Source: Shewanella denitrificans OS217 (GTDB lineage Bacteria > Pseudomonadota > Gammaproteobacteria > Enterobacterales > Shewanellaceae). From it: a DNA stretch of 64,000 nucleotides. This document shows positions 8,175-17,506 of this stretch, piece by piece; the stretch's first letter is position 1, and every line of letters begins with the position of its first letter. The DNA is taken from positions 3,162,001 to 3,226,000 of the forward strand of contig NC_007954.1 of assembly GCF_000013765.1 (NCBI RefSeq), in the 5' to 3' direction. The notes beneath the pieces are model-generated. The model ran no database searches. It worked only from the letters and a program-made list of their open reading frames with translations, and was not told where the DNA came from. The position numbers and the translations under genes were made by a program.

Positions 8175-9079
8175 TAACCGACTCCCTTGGTCTTAGTGCT
8201 GGTCGCTTTTACATTTTTTTCTATAAACTGAATAATCTTATCGGCCACGTCAATCCCTGTGGCTTTTTCGATGCCTTCAAGGCCTGGGGATGAGTTAACT
8301 TCCATCACTAGTGGGCCGTGTTTGGAGCGTAAAATATCAACACCAGCAACATTTAAGCCCATGGTCTTGGCTGCACGAAGGGCGGTTGAGCGCTCTTCTG
8401 GAGTCAATTTAACAATCGTAGCGCTGCCACCGCGATGCAGGTTAGAGCGGAATTCACCAGGCAAAGCTTGACGCTTCATGGCGGCAATCACTTTATCGCC
8501 AATGACGAAACAGCGAATATCTGCGCCGCCCGCTTCTTTGATGTATTCTTGCACCATGATGTTGGCCTTAAGGCCCATAAAGGCTTCAATCACAGATTCT
8601 GCCGCTTTGCGAGTTTCGGCCAGCACCACACCAATACCTTGGGTGCCTTCAAGTAGTTTGATTACGCAAGGCGCGCCGCCAACCATGTCTAATAAATCAG
8701 GCACATCAGAAGGCTTGTTCGCAAAACCTGTTACGGGTAAGCCTATGCTTTTACGCGATAACAACTGCAATGAACGCAATTTATCACGTGAACGCGTGAT
8801 AGCCACAGACTCGTTAAGCGGGTGCACCCCCATCATTTCAAACTGGCGCAGAACCGCAGTACCGTAGAAGGTCACCGAAGCCCCAATACGTGGAATAACC
8901 GCATCAAATTTTGGCAACTCGACGCCTTTCATATGAATGCTTGGAGAGGTCATATTGATGTTCATGTAGCAGCTGATATGGTCAACCACTTTGACATCAT
9001 GGCCACGAGCAATAGCCGCTTCCTTGAGCCTACGTGTCGAATACAAATTTTTGTTCCGTGACATAATAGCGATATGCAT
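8174..9079 (-). CDS. rimK: RimK, ribosomal protein S6-type glutamate ligase
   Basis: This 301-residue ATP-grasp ligase can be aligned by eye with E. coli RimK over almost its whole length. It has MHIAIMSRNKNLYSTRRLKE at the start, FDAVIPRIGASVTFYGTAVL, the ATP-binding VIKLLEGTQGIGVVLAET, and VMEVNSSPGLEGIEKATGID near the end. RimK adds glutamates to the C-terminus of ribosomal protein S6 and can make poly-glutamate. It is the middle gene of three tightly packed genes, one base after the retropepsin-like gene and overlapping the deacylase gene. Confidence 0.95.
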   Translation of the reverse strand: MHIAIMSRNKNLYSTRRLKEAAIARGHDVKVVDHISCYMNINMTSPSIHMKGVELPKFDAVIPRIGASVTFYGTAVLRQFEMMGVHPLNESVAITRSRDKLRSLQLLSRKSIGLPVTGFANKPSDVPDLLDMVGGAPCVIKLLEGTQGIGVVLAETRKAAESVIEAFMGLKANIMVQEYIKEAGGADIRCFVIGDKVIAAMKRQALPGEFRSNLHRGGSATIVKLTPEERSTALRAAKTMGLNVAGVDILRSKHGPLVMEVNSSPGLEGIEKATGIDVADKIIQFIEKNVKATSTKTKGVG

Positions 9080-9080
9080 T

Positions 9081-9512
9081 TTATTCTCCAGTTAGATAGG
9101 ATTTAGCAGAATTAACCAAGAAGCGCCCTTCTAATGCACGTCGCCCCAGTAACATGCGAAATTTCATGTTATCTCGGTTAGTCAAAGTTAATTCAATATC
9201 AAATTTCTTGCCGCCCATAATGATTGGCGTTTTTATAACGTAACGCTTGGTTCTGTGTCCGCCTGAATCACTGACATCTCGGCGATCGAAAATAGGAAAC
9301 TCACAGACGACCTCCCTATCTGACTCTTGCTCTGGGTGAAACCAAACACGGATCCATTTTTCATTGTTCTTTTGAAAGGGCTTAATCTTAAAGGCATGCA
9401 AGCACGAAGTGCGCGCCCCAGTATCTACCTTCATTTTGACTTTTTCATTACCAATTTCAGGAAATGTGCCCCACTCGCGCCAACCCACTAAACCTAGGGT
9501 ATCTTCAGTCAT
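9081..9512 (-). CDS. rimB: RimB-type retropepsin-like protein (ATP-dependent zinc protease family)
   Basis: This 143-residue protein belongs to the family annotated 'ATP-dependent zinc protease' (DUF785, now seen as retropepsin-like). It keeps the aspartic-protease-type VDTGARTSCLHA near residue 32 and the family C-terminal stretch KFRMLLGRRALEGRFLV. It is the first gene of the three-gene rim operon. In pseudomonads a homologue, RimB, acts with RimK in adjusting S6 glutamylation. The TCC-rich stretch just left of the promoter region includes AAAGGAT as ribosome site. Confidence 0.85.
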   Translation of the reverse strand: MTEDTLGLVGWREWGTFPEIGNEKVKMKVDTGARTSCLHAFKIKPFQKNNEKWIRVWFHPEQESDREVVCEFPIFDRRDVSDSGGHRTKRYVIKTPIIMGGKKFDIELTLTNRDNMKFRMLLGRRALEGRFLVNSAKSYLTGE

Positions 9513-10024
9513 GGTCTATCCTTTTTATCATCGGCCACTCATCAAGAAGTGTGCTCGAATAAACATGTCATTAAACGAGCCTGTTTTGCTATGCAAATAT
9601 GTTGACGACACACATACCCATAGCTTTGATTACAGCTGGCTCAGTAAACTGTCAGTATGGCATAGAACAGGCCATAGCAACGAAAAGATAACCTTGAGCT
9701 AATCATAAGAAAACAAGGCATTGAGTTATTAAAGTAGCACAAAGCAGCATTTACTACAAATTGACAAGTGACAAATGCTATTGAAATAGTATTAATTCAG
9801 CTATTTACGATTAAAAAACAGCTAATCTCAAAGGTGGTTTTTATCAAACTTAATCATAAGGAAAGTACTAAAATTATCTCACTAAAAATCAAAAAGATTA
9901 AAAAACACTCAAACACAACAGTGACATTAAACCATTAATATTTTCTGTCTAGGTCTTTGATTGTTTTACCCTGAATTGCTATTTTAGTTTGATCTATGAT
10001 GTCAGCATTCCTTAAGGGCCCCCG
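9513..10024. other. 512-base gene-free region between divergent operons
   Basis: This is AT-rich DNA, especially 9700-9950, between rimB (minus) and the DUF2461 gene (plus). It must hold both promoters. I see no convincing coding frame, hairpin terminator or known operator. A 97-codon open frame on the plus strand (9409-9702) runs antisense through rimB and has no coding character. Confidence 0.5.
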
Positions 10025-10711
10025 ATGCAAACCCCAAGCTATTTTACCCCAGCAAGTTTTGATTTCCTGACCAAGCTTGAGCACAATAATAACCGTGAAT
10101 GGTTTAAGGCGAATCAAGCGGAATATGAGTTGCAAGTCCGCACGCCGGCTCTGCATTTTATTGAAGCCATGAGTGGCTCGGTAGTCGATTTATCACCTAG
10201 GCTCACCGCAGTGGCAAAGAAAGTGGGCGGCAGCTTAATGCGCCCGCAAAGGGATAGCCGTTTTAGCAAGGACAAGACGCCCTATAAACTTAATGTCGGC
10301 ATTCAATTTCGCCATTTCCAAGCTAAAGATGTCCATGCCCCTGGGCTTTACTTACATCTAGCCAATGACGGCTGCTTTATCGCAGCGGGCATTTGGCATC
10401 CAGAATCCAAGGCACTCAATGCCATTCGCCATTGTATCGATGAAAACCCCAAGGGTTACCAGAAAGCCATCGCAAACTTAACCGCAGCAGGGTTCGAACT
10501 GTCGGGAGATAGCCTAAGCCGCCCACCTAGAGGCTTTGATAAGAGTCACCCCTTGATTGATGAGCTTAAGCGCAAGGATTTTATCGCCATTAAAGACATA
10601 AGCCTTGAGCAGGTGTGCCAATTAGACTTGGTTGATTTTTGTGCCCAGCAATACCAGTACACCAGCGCACTGATGTACTATTTGTGTTTCGCCTTAGATT
10701 TGGATTTCTAA
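10025..10711 (+). CDS. DUF2461 (TIGR02453) family protein
   Basis: This 228-residue protein has the family hallmarks FDFLTKLEHNNNREWFKAN at the N-terminus, RDSRFSKDKTPYKLNVGIQF in the middle and LYLHLANDGCFIAAGIWHPE. The family is widespread in bacteria and fungi and no biochemical function is established. There is no signal peptide or membrane segment. It is followed by mosaic repeat copy C and appears to be a single-gene unit. Confidence 0.9.
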   Translation: MQTPSYFTPASFDFLTKLEHNNNREWFKANQAEYELQVRTPALHFIEAMSGSVVDLSPRLTAVAKKVGGSLMRPQRDSRFSKDKTPYKLNVGIQFRHFQAKDVHAPGLYLHLANDGCFIAAGIWHPESKALNAIRHCIDENPKGYQKAIANLTAAGFELSGDSLSRPPRGFDKSHPLIDELKRKDFIAIKDISLEQVCQLDLVDFCAQQYQYTSALMYYLCFALDLDF

Positions 10712-10870
10712 AAAAGGTGCTCACAGGTTCGCAGAGGACGTCGCCTTGCTCCTGCTAGATCCTAGGTCCTAGAACCTAGCAGGACGAAGTCCGCCCTAAC
10801 ACCTAGCAGCGCAGCATTCCGTCTTCCGTTAGCGCAGCCGCTCTAGAACCGCAGCGTCCTGCTTTTTCTT
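10712..10870. repeat. Mosaic intergenic repeat (copy C)
   Basis: Modules here are GCTCACAGGTTCGC, GACGTCGCCTTGCTCCTGCTAG, ATCCTAGGTCCTAGAACCTAG, GACGAAGTCCGCC, ACCTAGCAGCGCAGC, CTCTAGAACCGCAGCGTCC and a final CTGCTTTTTC. It lies between two plus-strand genes. The T-rich end after a GC palindrome looks like a terminator on the plus strand. Confidence 0.75.
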
Positions 10871-10970
10871 ATGCTAAACTAGCGGCCATTATCATGCCCT
10901 AAACTGCTAAAGACTAACCTAAGCGTTTTATTAAGGTTCACCTTTACCAGCTATTATCTTCAGGTTTTTC

Positions 10971-12365
10971 ATGACTCAACAAGCCCTTGCCCCCATGCTG
11001 CCAAGCTTTGACCCTAAGCATACTGAACTCGATAGCCTCAATGGCACACAAAAACGTGCTCTTAGCTATGCTGGCACCATTCATCGATTATTCACCCTAG
11101 TATTAATCAGCAAACAGCCTGCAGATCGGGTGTTAGGGCAATATTTTCGGGAAAATAAGAAGCATGGTTCTAAAGACAGGCGCATCATTCGCGAGACATT
11201 ATTCGGCTTATTTCGTTGGTGGGGTTGGGGACAGCAACTTCTCAGTAAAGAAATACAAGCTGAAGCCAATATTTGGTACAGCTTACTAAGCAGCACAGCC
11301 CTGTTAGAGCAGCACGCCTGGCAAGATATTCGCAGCGCCTGGCAGGCGTTCGCAGCGCTTGATAGTCAACTAATTCATGAAAGTGAGCAATTGCTTACCC
11401 AAGGGGTCAGTGTCACTCACAAGCTTAAGGCGTTTAGCAGCTTAACGGGTGTTAATGAGGCCAAGGTGGACGACTTATTACCCTTGTGGTTTTGGCAACA
11501 TTGCAAGCTAGATGAAGCCGCTAAATTACCCCTTATTGAAGCCATGAGCAGCAGACCGCCACTTTGGCTTAGGGTGCAAAAGCACAGCCGTACGGCAGTG
11601 ATCGCAGAACTCGCCAATACTGAGATAACCGCAGAGGCCAGTGAGTATTTCAGTGACGCGTTAAGCCTTGGATATCAAAGCATTAATCTCAATGAAGTGA
11701 GCCTTTACAAACAAGGGCATCTTGAAGTGCAAGACTTAGGCTCTCAAGTGATAGGTCAAATTTGTCAACCAAAAGCCGATGAGCATTGGTGGGATACTTG
11801 CAGTGGCGCAGGAGGTAAAACCTTACAGTTAAGATCGTTAATGTATCAACAAGCCAACAGCAGTAACGGCGAAAGTGGCAGCATCACATCATCAGATATT
11901 CGCAGTAATGCCTTAGAAGAATTAAAAAAGCGCGCCGCACGGGCAGGATTTGATGGGATTAGCATAGCAAAATGGAACAGCGATGCCTTGCCAGTAGAGG
12001 CAAATGCGTTTGATGGGGTATTAGTGGATGCACCTTGTAGCTGCACTGGCACTTGGCGCAGAAACCCCGACATGCGCTGGCTCGATACCGCCAGCGCCAT
12101 TGAAGATAAACCCGCATTGCAACTGGATATTCTGACTCGCAGTAGCAAGGCCGTTAAAGCCGGCGGACAGCTAGTTTACGCCACTTGCTCCTTGGCGGAC
12201 GCCGAGAACCAAGCCGTGGTCAATGACTTCTTAGCCAATAATTCAGAGTTTGAGTTGCTAGAAATTGAACATCCATTTAACGGCGAGACGACCAAGATGC
12301 TAACCGTATGGCCACAAGATGCCAACAGCGACGGCATGTTTGTCGCTAAGATGGTTAAGAGATAG
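10971..12365 (+). CDS. RsmB/NOP family RNA m5C methyltransferase
   Basis: This 464-residue protein has an N-terminal helical region (about 25-170, NusB-like in position), an SAM-binding stretch (DTCSGAGGKTLQLRSL at about 270) and motif IV VDAPCSCTGTWRRNPDMRW. It also has motif VI YATCSLADAENQ, with both conserved cysteines of RNA cytosine-5 methyltransferases. It is not a close match to classical RsmB, where the motif IV run reads differently, so the exact rRNA or tRNA target is open. It is a single gene between two mosaic repeats. Confidence 0.88.
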   Translation: MTQQALAPMLPSFDPKHTELDSLNGTQKRALSYAGTIHRLFTLVLISKQPADRVLGQYFRENKKHGSKDRRIIRETLFGLFRWWGWGQQLLSKEIQAEANIWYSLLSSTALLEQHAWQDIRSAWQAFAALDSQLIHESEQLLTQGVSVTHKLKAFSSLTGVNEAKVDDLLPLWFWQHCKLDEAAKLPLIEAMSSRPPLWLRVQKHSRTAVIAELANTEITAEASEYFSDALSLGYQSINLNEVSLYKQGHLEVQDLGSQVIGQICQPKADEHWWDTCSGAGGKTLQLRSLMYQQANSSNGESGSITSSDIRSNALEELKKRAARAGFDGISIAKWNSDALPVEANAFDGVLVDAPCSCTGTWRRNPDMRWLDTASAIEDKPALQLDILTRSSKAVKAGGQLVYATCSLADAENQAVVNDFLANNSEFELLEIEHPFNGETTKMLTVWPQDANSDGMFVAKMVKR

Positions 12366-12524
12366 CACGGCGGCGCAGCGCCTGCAGGAACTCGCAAGCT
12401 CGCCTGAGGTTGCGAGAGCGTCACTGCGTGACTTCTAGGTTCTAGGTTCTAGGTTCTAGCAGCGTAGCGTCCTCGCAGGTCTAAGTCCGTCCTAGAACCT
12501 AGAAGATCGCAGGTCGCCCTGCTC
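12366..12524. repeat. Mosaic intergenic repeat (copy D)
   Basis: This sits between the convergent methyltransferase and galE genes. It contains GGCGGCGCAGCGCCTGC, GAACTCGCAAGCTCGCC, three TTCTAGG heptamers (12432-12455), GCAGCGTAGCGTCC, GCAGGTCTAAGTCCGTCC and GATCGCAGGTCGCCC. There is no coding potential. Confidence 0.75.
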
Positions 12525-13535
12525 TTACTTATACCCGTTAGGGTTCAGGCTTTGCCATTTCCAGCTGCTATTAACCATATCGCGCAAAGAGTGGGTGGCT
12601 TGCCAGCCAAGTTCATTTAGGGCTTTGTTCGGCTCAGCATAACAAGCAGCGATGTCACCCGCACGGCGGGCAACCACTTCATAGGCAAGTTTATGGCCAC
12701 AAGCCTTTTCGAAAGCATTAATCATTTCAAGCACGCTATAGCCTTGGCCAGTGCCAAGGTTGTAGGTCACAAAGCCTGAGCCTTTAGTTATTTTCTCTAG
12801 CGCCTTGATATGGCCTAAGGCTAAATCAACTACATGAATATAATCACGTACCCCAGTACCATCGTGCGTGTCATAGTCATTGCCAAACACATTCACATGG
12901 CTACGCTTACCTACTGCCACCTGGGCAATAAAAGGCAATAAGTTGTTTGGAATACCGTTAGGATCTTCGCCAATCAGGCCGCTTTCGTGAGCACCCACGG
13001 GATTAAAATAACGCAAACAAGCAATATTCCAACTGGAGTCTGCTTTAGCAAGATCAGCTAACATGAGCTCAACCATGAGTTTTGATTGTCCGTAAGGATT
13101 GGTCGCACTAGTAGGGAAATCCTCAGTGATTGGCAGAGCCGAAGGGTCACCATAAACCGTAGCCGATGAGCTAAAAACTAGGTTTTTAACGCCAAATTCT
13201 GCCATCACTTGGCATAGATATAAAGTACCTGTGACATTGTTTTCATAATACCGTAGAGGCTGCTCAACAGATTCACCCACGGCTTTAAGGCCAGCGAAGT
13301 GGACCACAGCATCTATGCTATGACGCTTAAAGATATCCCTTAAAAAAGTTTTATCTAAAATGTCACCTTGGCAAAAAGTCACTTTTTTAGCCGCAATTGA
13401 CTCAACTCGCCTTATAGATTCTAGACTCGAGTTAGATAAATTATCAGCAATGATGATATCTAAACCCACGGCTAGCATTTCTAAAATAGTGTGCGAGCCT
13501 ATATAACCTGCACCGCCTGTAACTAAGATTTTCAT
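12525..13535 (-). CDS. galE: UDP-glucose 4-epimerase
   Basis: This 336-residue NAD-dependent extended SDR has GGAGYIGSH at the N-terminus, SSSATVYGDP, and the catalytic Tyr/Lys in NPYGQSKLMVE. It interconverts UDP-glucose and UDP-galactose, possibly also the N-acetyl forms. It is the last gene of the polysaccharide locus, starting inside the pglF-like stop codon (ATGA overlap), and so would supply UDP-Gal or UDP-GalNAc for the repeat unit. Confidence 0.95.
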   Translation of the reverse strand: MKILVTGGAGYIGSHTILEMLAVGLDIIIADNLSNSSLESIRRVESIAAKKVTFCQGDILDKTFLRDIFKRHSIDAVVHFAGLKAVGESVEQPLRYYENNVTGTLYLCQVMAEFGVKNLVFSSSATVYGDPSALPITEDFPTSATNPYGQSKLMVELMLADLAKADSSWNIACLRYFNPVGAHESGLIGEDPNGIPNNLLPFIAQVAVGKRSHVNVFGNDYDTHDGTGVRDYIHVVDLALGHIKALEKITKGSGFVTYNLGTGQGYSVLEMINAFEKACGHKLAYEVVARRAGDIAACYAEPNKALNELGWQATHSLRDMVNSSWKWQSLNPNGYK

Positions 13536-15484
13536 AATACGAAATTCACCACATTCTTTTTAGTACCAGATATTTTTTCTCTCTGCTGAAACAACAGATC
13601 ACAAATACCATCAGTAGGGGCAAAGCCTGTTGGGGTGCTTAACAGAATTGCGCGAATTCTCTCATGATCAAACTCATGACAGGCTAAATCCAATTTATCC
13701 AAAATAGCTGAATAATTAGCCCAGCTTAAATACAATTCGTTGGCAGTCATGATACGTTCGTGCTCGGTGCCAGTGACATCATCACCAATAAGCAACTCTT
13801 CATAGAGTTTTTCGCCTGGACGTAAACCCGTAAACTCTATGGCCACATCACCATCAGGATTTAATTCGTTCTTCACTTCAAAGCCGCTTAAACGGATCAT
13901 TTTAGTGGCTAAATCGACAATTTTAACCGACTTTCCCATATCCAGTACAAACACATCTCCGCCTTTACCCATAGCGCCGGCCTGGATAACAAGTTGAGAG
14001 GCTTCGGGTATTGTCATAAAGAAGCGGGTAATTTCGGGGTGCGTGACAGTAACAGGGCCGCCATTAGCAATTTGTTTGCGAAATAAAGGCACTACAGAGC
14101 CTGATGAGCCGAGTACATTGCCAAAACGCACCATGCAAAAACGCGTACTGTGTTTCTCTTTGGCAAAAGCCTGCAATACCAGCTCAGCCATACGCTTAGT
14201 GGTACCCATCACATTGGTGGGTCGCACGGCTTTATCCGTTGATACAAGCACGAATGTCTCAACCTTAGCTTTAATCGCGGCTCTTGCAGTATACAGGGTA
14301 CCAAATACATTATTACGTACGCCTTCTACCACATTGTGCTCAACTAAGGGGACATGCTTATAGGCTGCTGCGTGGTATACGGTTTGTACCCCAAATGCTT
14401 CCATTACCGCCTGAACCCGATTCTCTTTTTGTACCGAGCCCATCATAGGTAAAATGCGTACTGTTAACCCTAATTCAATCGCTGTAGCTGTTAGTTCTGA
14501 TTCGATGGCATAGAGCGCAAATTCAGACAGCTCAAAGAGAACTAACTTTTTAGGCGCTTGCTTTAAAATTTGACGACAGAGTTCTGAACCAATAGAACCG
14601 CCAGCGCCAGTTACCATGACGACTTTATCTTTAATGTTCGCGGTTAATAGATCTTGCCTTGGAGTCACCGAATCACGGCCTAATAAGTCATCGATTTCGA
14701 CTTCTTTAATGTCGCTATAGAGCTTATTACCACTAACCAGATCAGCCATCGCAGGCAAAGTGAGTACTTGTACCGATAATGGCTCTAACTGAAGTAATAT
14801 CTCCTGTCGCCTGGATCTAGAAGCGCTAGGAATTGCCAATAATACTTTTGTTGCCGCTTTCTGCTTAATTAACTTTTTAATGATAGAAGGAGAATGAACA
14901 TGTACTCCCTGAATAACAGAACCTTGTACGGCTTCATCATCATCAACAAAAGCAAAGGGATAATACTCATGGCTTTGCACCAATGCCATAACCAGTTGGC
15001 GACCACTCACTCCTGCACCATAAATGATTACCGGCTCACCATTACGCTTCATGCCAGAGCCAACAAGAGAGCGAACCATAGCACGAGTGCCGCCCACAAA
15101 AACTAATGCAAACGCAGCATAAATGATAGGCACAGTTCTTGGGAGTTGTGCATCGGTATAATAAGCAATTAACACTAAGGCGATCGTAGAGATTATTACG
15201 CCTAATAAAATGGCCGTGAGTGCTTGTAACCCCATGTACCTAAGCACTGCGCGATATAGACCAAATTTGATAAAGCCTATGATACTTAAGGGAACGACCA
15301 ATATAAGTAATAGCCAATATTGTGAATTAACCAACACATTAACATCATCAACTCTAACTAATAACGCTGCCCAGAATGCGACACACAGGAAAAGAGAGTC
15401 AATCGTAACGCTCACAGCACGCTTATGGGCACGCTTTAAGCTAAACATGCTTTGTAAAAAATCCATTTTAAGCCCAATCATCAT
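13532..15484 (-). CDS. pglF: Membrane-bound nucleotide-sugar 4,6-dehydratase (PglF/WbpM type)
   Basis: This protein of up to 650 residues has about four N-terminal membrane helices (roughly 20-130), a first Rossmann-like domain (VIIYGAGVSGRQLV) and a catalytic SDR domain (MVTGAGGSIGSELCRQIL). The active site is STDKAVRPTNVMGTTKRMAE, where Met replaces the usual SDR Tyr as in WbpM and PglF. It should convert UDP-GlcNAc to the 4-keto-6-deoxy sugar. AGAAGG precedes ATG 15484 and 15481. With the pglE, pglD, pglC and pglA-like genes upstream it completes a bacillosamine-type module. Confidence 0.9.
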   Translation of the reverse strand: MMIGLKMDFLQSMFSLKRAHKRAVSVTIDSLFLCVAFWAALLVRVDDVNVLVNSQYWLLLILVVPLSIIGFIKFGLYRAVLRYMGLQALTAILLGVIISTIALVLIAYYTDAQLPRTVPIIYAAFALVFVGGTRAMVRSLVGSGMKRNGEPVIIYGAGVSGRQLVMALVQSHEYYPFAFVDDDEAVQGSVIQGVHVHSPSIIKKLIKQKAATKVLLAIPSASRSRRQEILLQLEPLSVQVLTLPAMADLVSGNKLYSDIKEVEIDDLLGRDSVTPRQDLLTANIKDKVVMVTGAGGSIGSELCRQILKQAPKKLVLFELSEFALYAIESELTATAIELGLTVRILPMMGSVQKENRVQAVMEAFGVQTVYHAAAYKHVPLVEHNVVEGVRNNVFGTLYTARAAIKAKVETFVLVSTDKAVRPTNVMGTTKRMAELVLQAFAKEKHSTRFCMVRFGNVLGSSGSVVPLFRKQIANGGPVTVTHPEITRFFMTIPEASQLVIQAGAMGKGGDVFVLDMGKSVKIVDLATKMIRLSGFEVKNELNPDGDVAIEFTGLRPGEKLYEELLIGDDVTGTEHERIMTANELYLSWANYSAILDKLDLACHEFDHERIRAILLSTPTGFAPTDGICDLLFQQREKISGTKKNVVNFVL

Positions 15485-15640
15485 GACACCTTCTGCTATA
15501 CGAATTTATACTACGACTTAATTTAATAACAAAATATATACTAAAAACGATTACTGCTGCATACGAGTAAGAAAAAGCGGGGAATTTTACAATACTACAG
15601 CTTAATTCAAAAACAACGTAACAACAGCCTTTAAAAAATA

Positions 15641-16819
15641 CTAACACTTACTTGCAAGCGTCAATATATCAACAATCACCTTGCACATTTTACTGACTTC
15701 GTTAGCTGTTAATGTTGGGTGTACCAAGAACATCAAGCTCGTTTCACCAAGTACCTTTGCATTGGGTAGACTCACAGCTGGACGCCATGGAGTGTGGTCA
15801 AACGCCTTCTCTAAGTAAACTTCAGAGCAACTTCCTTGAAATGCTGGGACGCCAAGCTCATTTATCGCTTCAACGATACGATCGCGGCACCAACCATCGG
15901 CTAAAAACTCAGGTTGGATAAACAAATAATGTTTATATTCAGCATGCTCAATATTTTCAGCGACACAAACAGTCCGGACTATTTTCAAATCTGAAACTGC
16001 AGCATCGATTAATGCAGAATTCTCACGGCGTTTTTTAGTCCATTCAGCCATTTTGGTAAGTTGAATTCGGCCTATAACACCTTGCAACTCTGTCATCCGC
16101 CAATTAGTGCCAAAAGACTCATGCAACCAACGAAAACCTGCAGGATGCTCTCTGTTATAAATGGCATCAAAGCTTTTTCCATGATCTTTGTAAGACCACA
16201 TTCTTGACCATAAGGTGATATCATTTGTGGTCACCATGCCACCTTCGCCGCCTGTGGTCATAATCTTATCTTGGCAGAAAGACCATGCACCGATGTGACC
16301 AATAGAGCCGACACTCTTACCTTTATACTTAGCACCATGGGCCTGAGCACAGTCTTCAATCACAAAAAAGTCATGTTGCTTGGCAAGCGCCATAATGGGG
16401 TCCATATCAGCAGGCATACCAGCAAGATGGACCACAATTACAGCCTTGGTTTTGGGTGTGATGACTTGAGCTATGGTGTCAGCTTCAATGTTCTGGCTAT
16501 TGAGATCAACATCGGCAAACACCGGGGTAGCCCCCGCCGTAACAACACAAGAAACCGATGCTAAAAAAGTACGTGGAGTGACAATAACTTCATCCCCAGG
16601 TCCTATATCTAGCGCTTTCAAGGCAAGATCTAACGCTAGCGTGCCATTGCTTAACGCTATCGCGTATTGAGAGTCAGCCCAAACAGCAAACTCTTTCTCA
16701 AAATCTCGACATTCTGAACCTGTCCAGTAATTCACTTTATTTGAAAGCAACACACGACTGACGGCATCTGCTTCATTTTGTGAGAACGAAGGCCAAGGTG
16801 AAAAAGGCGAATTTAGCAT
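15641..16819 (-). CDS. DegT/DnrJ/EryC1 aminotransferase, PglE-like
   Basis: This 392-residue PLP-dependent sugar aminotransferase has the nucleotide-sugar site SNGTLALDLALKALDIGPGDE, the cofactor loop VIEDCAQAHGAKYKGKSVG and the PLP lysine in SFCQDKIMTTGGEGGMV. From its place between acetyltransferase and dehydratase genes it probably aminates C4 of the UDP-4-keto-6-deoxy-GlcNAc made by the PglF-like enzyme. It is one of three transaminases of this family in the locus, each apparently serving a different nucleotide carrier. Substrate is inferred from context. Confidence 0.85.
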   Translation of the reverse strand: MLNSPFSPWPSFSQNEADAVSRVLLSNKVNYWTGSECRDFEKEFAVWADSQYAIALSNGTLALDLALKALDIGPGDEVIVTPRTFLASVSCVVTAGATPVFADVDLNSQNIEADTIAQVITPKTKAVIVVHLAGMPADMDPIMALAKQHDFFVIEDCAQAHGAKYKGKSVGSIGHIGAWSFCQDKIMTTGGEGGMVTTNDITLWSRMWSYKDHGKSFDAIYNREHPAGFRWLHESFGTNWRMTELQGVIGRIQLTKMAEWTKKRRENSALIDAAVSDLKIVRTVCVAENIEHAEYKHYLFIQPEFLADGWCRDRIVEAINELGVPAFQGSCSEVYLEKAFDHTPWRPAVSLPNAKVLGETSLMFLVHPTLTANEVSKMCKVIVDILTLASKC

Positions 16820-16864
16820 GATATTCCTATTCTTAAAATTAATTCAATTTAATAACAAAGAAAC

Positions 16865-17506
16865 TTAACGATTATGACTAATAACTTTAGCTGGCGAGCC
16901 AAAAGCAACGACATTAGCAGGAATGTTTTTCACAACAGTACTTCCAGCACCAATCAACACGTGCTCATCAACATTAACTAACTGATTGATTTGACTACCA
17001 ATGCCAATCCATGAACACTCACCAATGAAAACGGAACCTGCTAGAGCTGAATTAGGGGAAATATGCACGAAATCATTAATGATACAATCATGTTCAACGA
17101 CTGACGCTGTATTAATAATACATCCACGACCAATCCTAGCAAAAGCATTAATTACAGCCCCAGCAAGAACAACTGTTCCAGTACCTACTTGTGCATATTT
17201 ACTAATGATTGCACTAGGGTGAATGAGCCTAGGAAGTTGATAATGATGTTTTTCGCACAGCAGTATCTTTTCTTGCCGAATAACATTATTACCAATAGCA
17301 ACTGCGACATTTATCTTGTCCGGCTCTAATTGCAATAAATCGTCAAAGGTACCAAGAACAGTCCAGTGCTCTATTTGCTGCTTCTCTGGATAAGCATCAT
17401 CATAAAAATAGACAGTATAACCGAGTAACTCCGCAAGATCGGCAATGACTTTTCCATGCCCACTGGCACCAATGATATATAAAACCCTGTTGATATCAGG
17501 ATCCAC
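16865..17506 (-). CDS. pglD: Sugar O/N-acetyltransferase, PglD-like
   Basis: This roughly 213-residue protein starts at GTG 17506, with GAGGGT 6 bases upstream; the longer frame begins at a TTG (17530) and is less likely. The N-terminal Rossmann-like part begins LYIIGASGHGKVIADLAELLGY, and the C-terminal part is a left-handed beta helix of hexapeptide repeats (GTGTVVLAGAVINAFARIG, then CIINTASVVEHDC with the catalytic His). This is the PglD/NeuD architecture, which acetylates the 4-amino group to give a UDP-diacetamido sugar. It overlaps the pglC-like gene by a few bases. Confidence 0.85.
   Translation of the reverse strand: MDPDINRVLYIIGASGHGKVIADLAELLGYTVYFYDDAYPEKQQIEHWTVLGTFDDLLQLEPDKINVAVAIGNNVIRQEKILLCEKHHYQLPRLIHPSAIISKYAQVGTGTVVLAGAVINAFARIGRGCIINTASVVEHDCIINDFVHISPNSALAGSVFIGECSWIGIGSQINQLVNVDEHVLIGAGSTVVKNIPANVVAFGSPAKVISHNR

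Noticed and set aside
9409..9702. 97-codon frame on the plus strand antisense to rimB
   Set aside because: It crosses the rimB start and an AT-rich intergenic stretch and shows no coding character.
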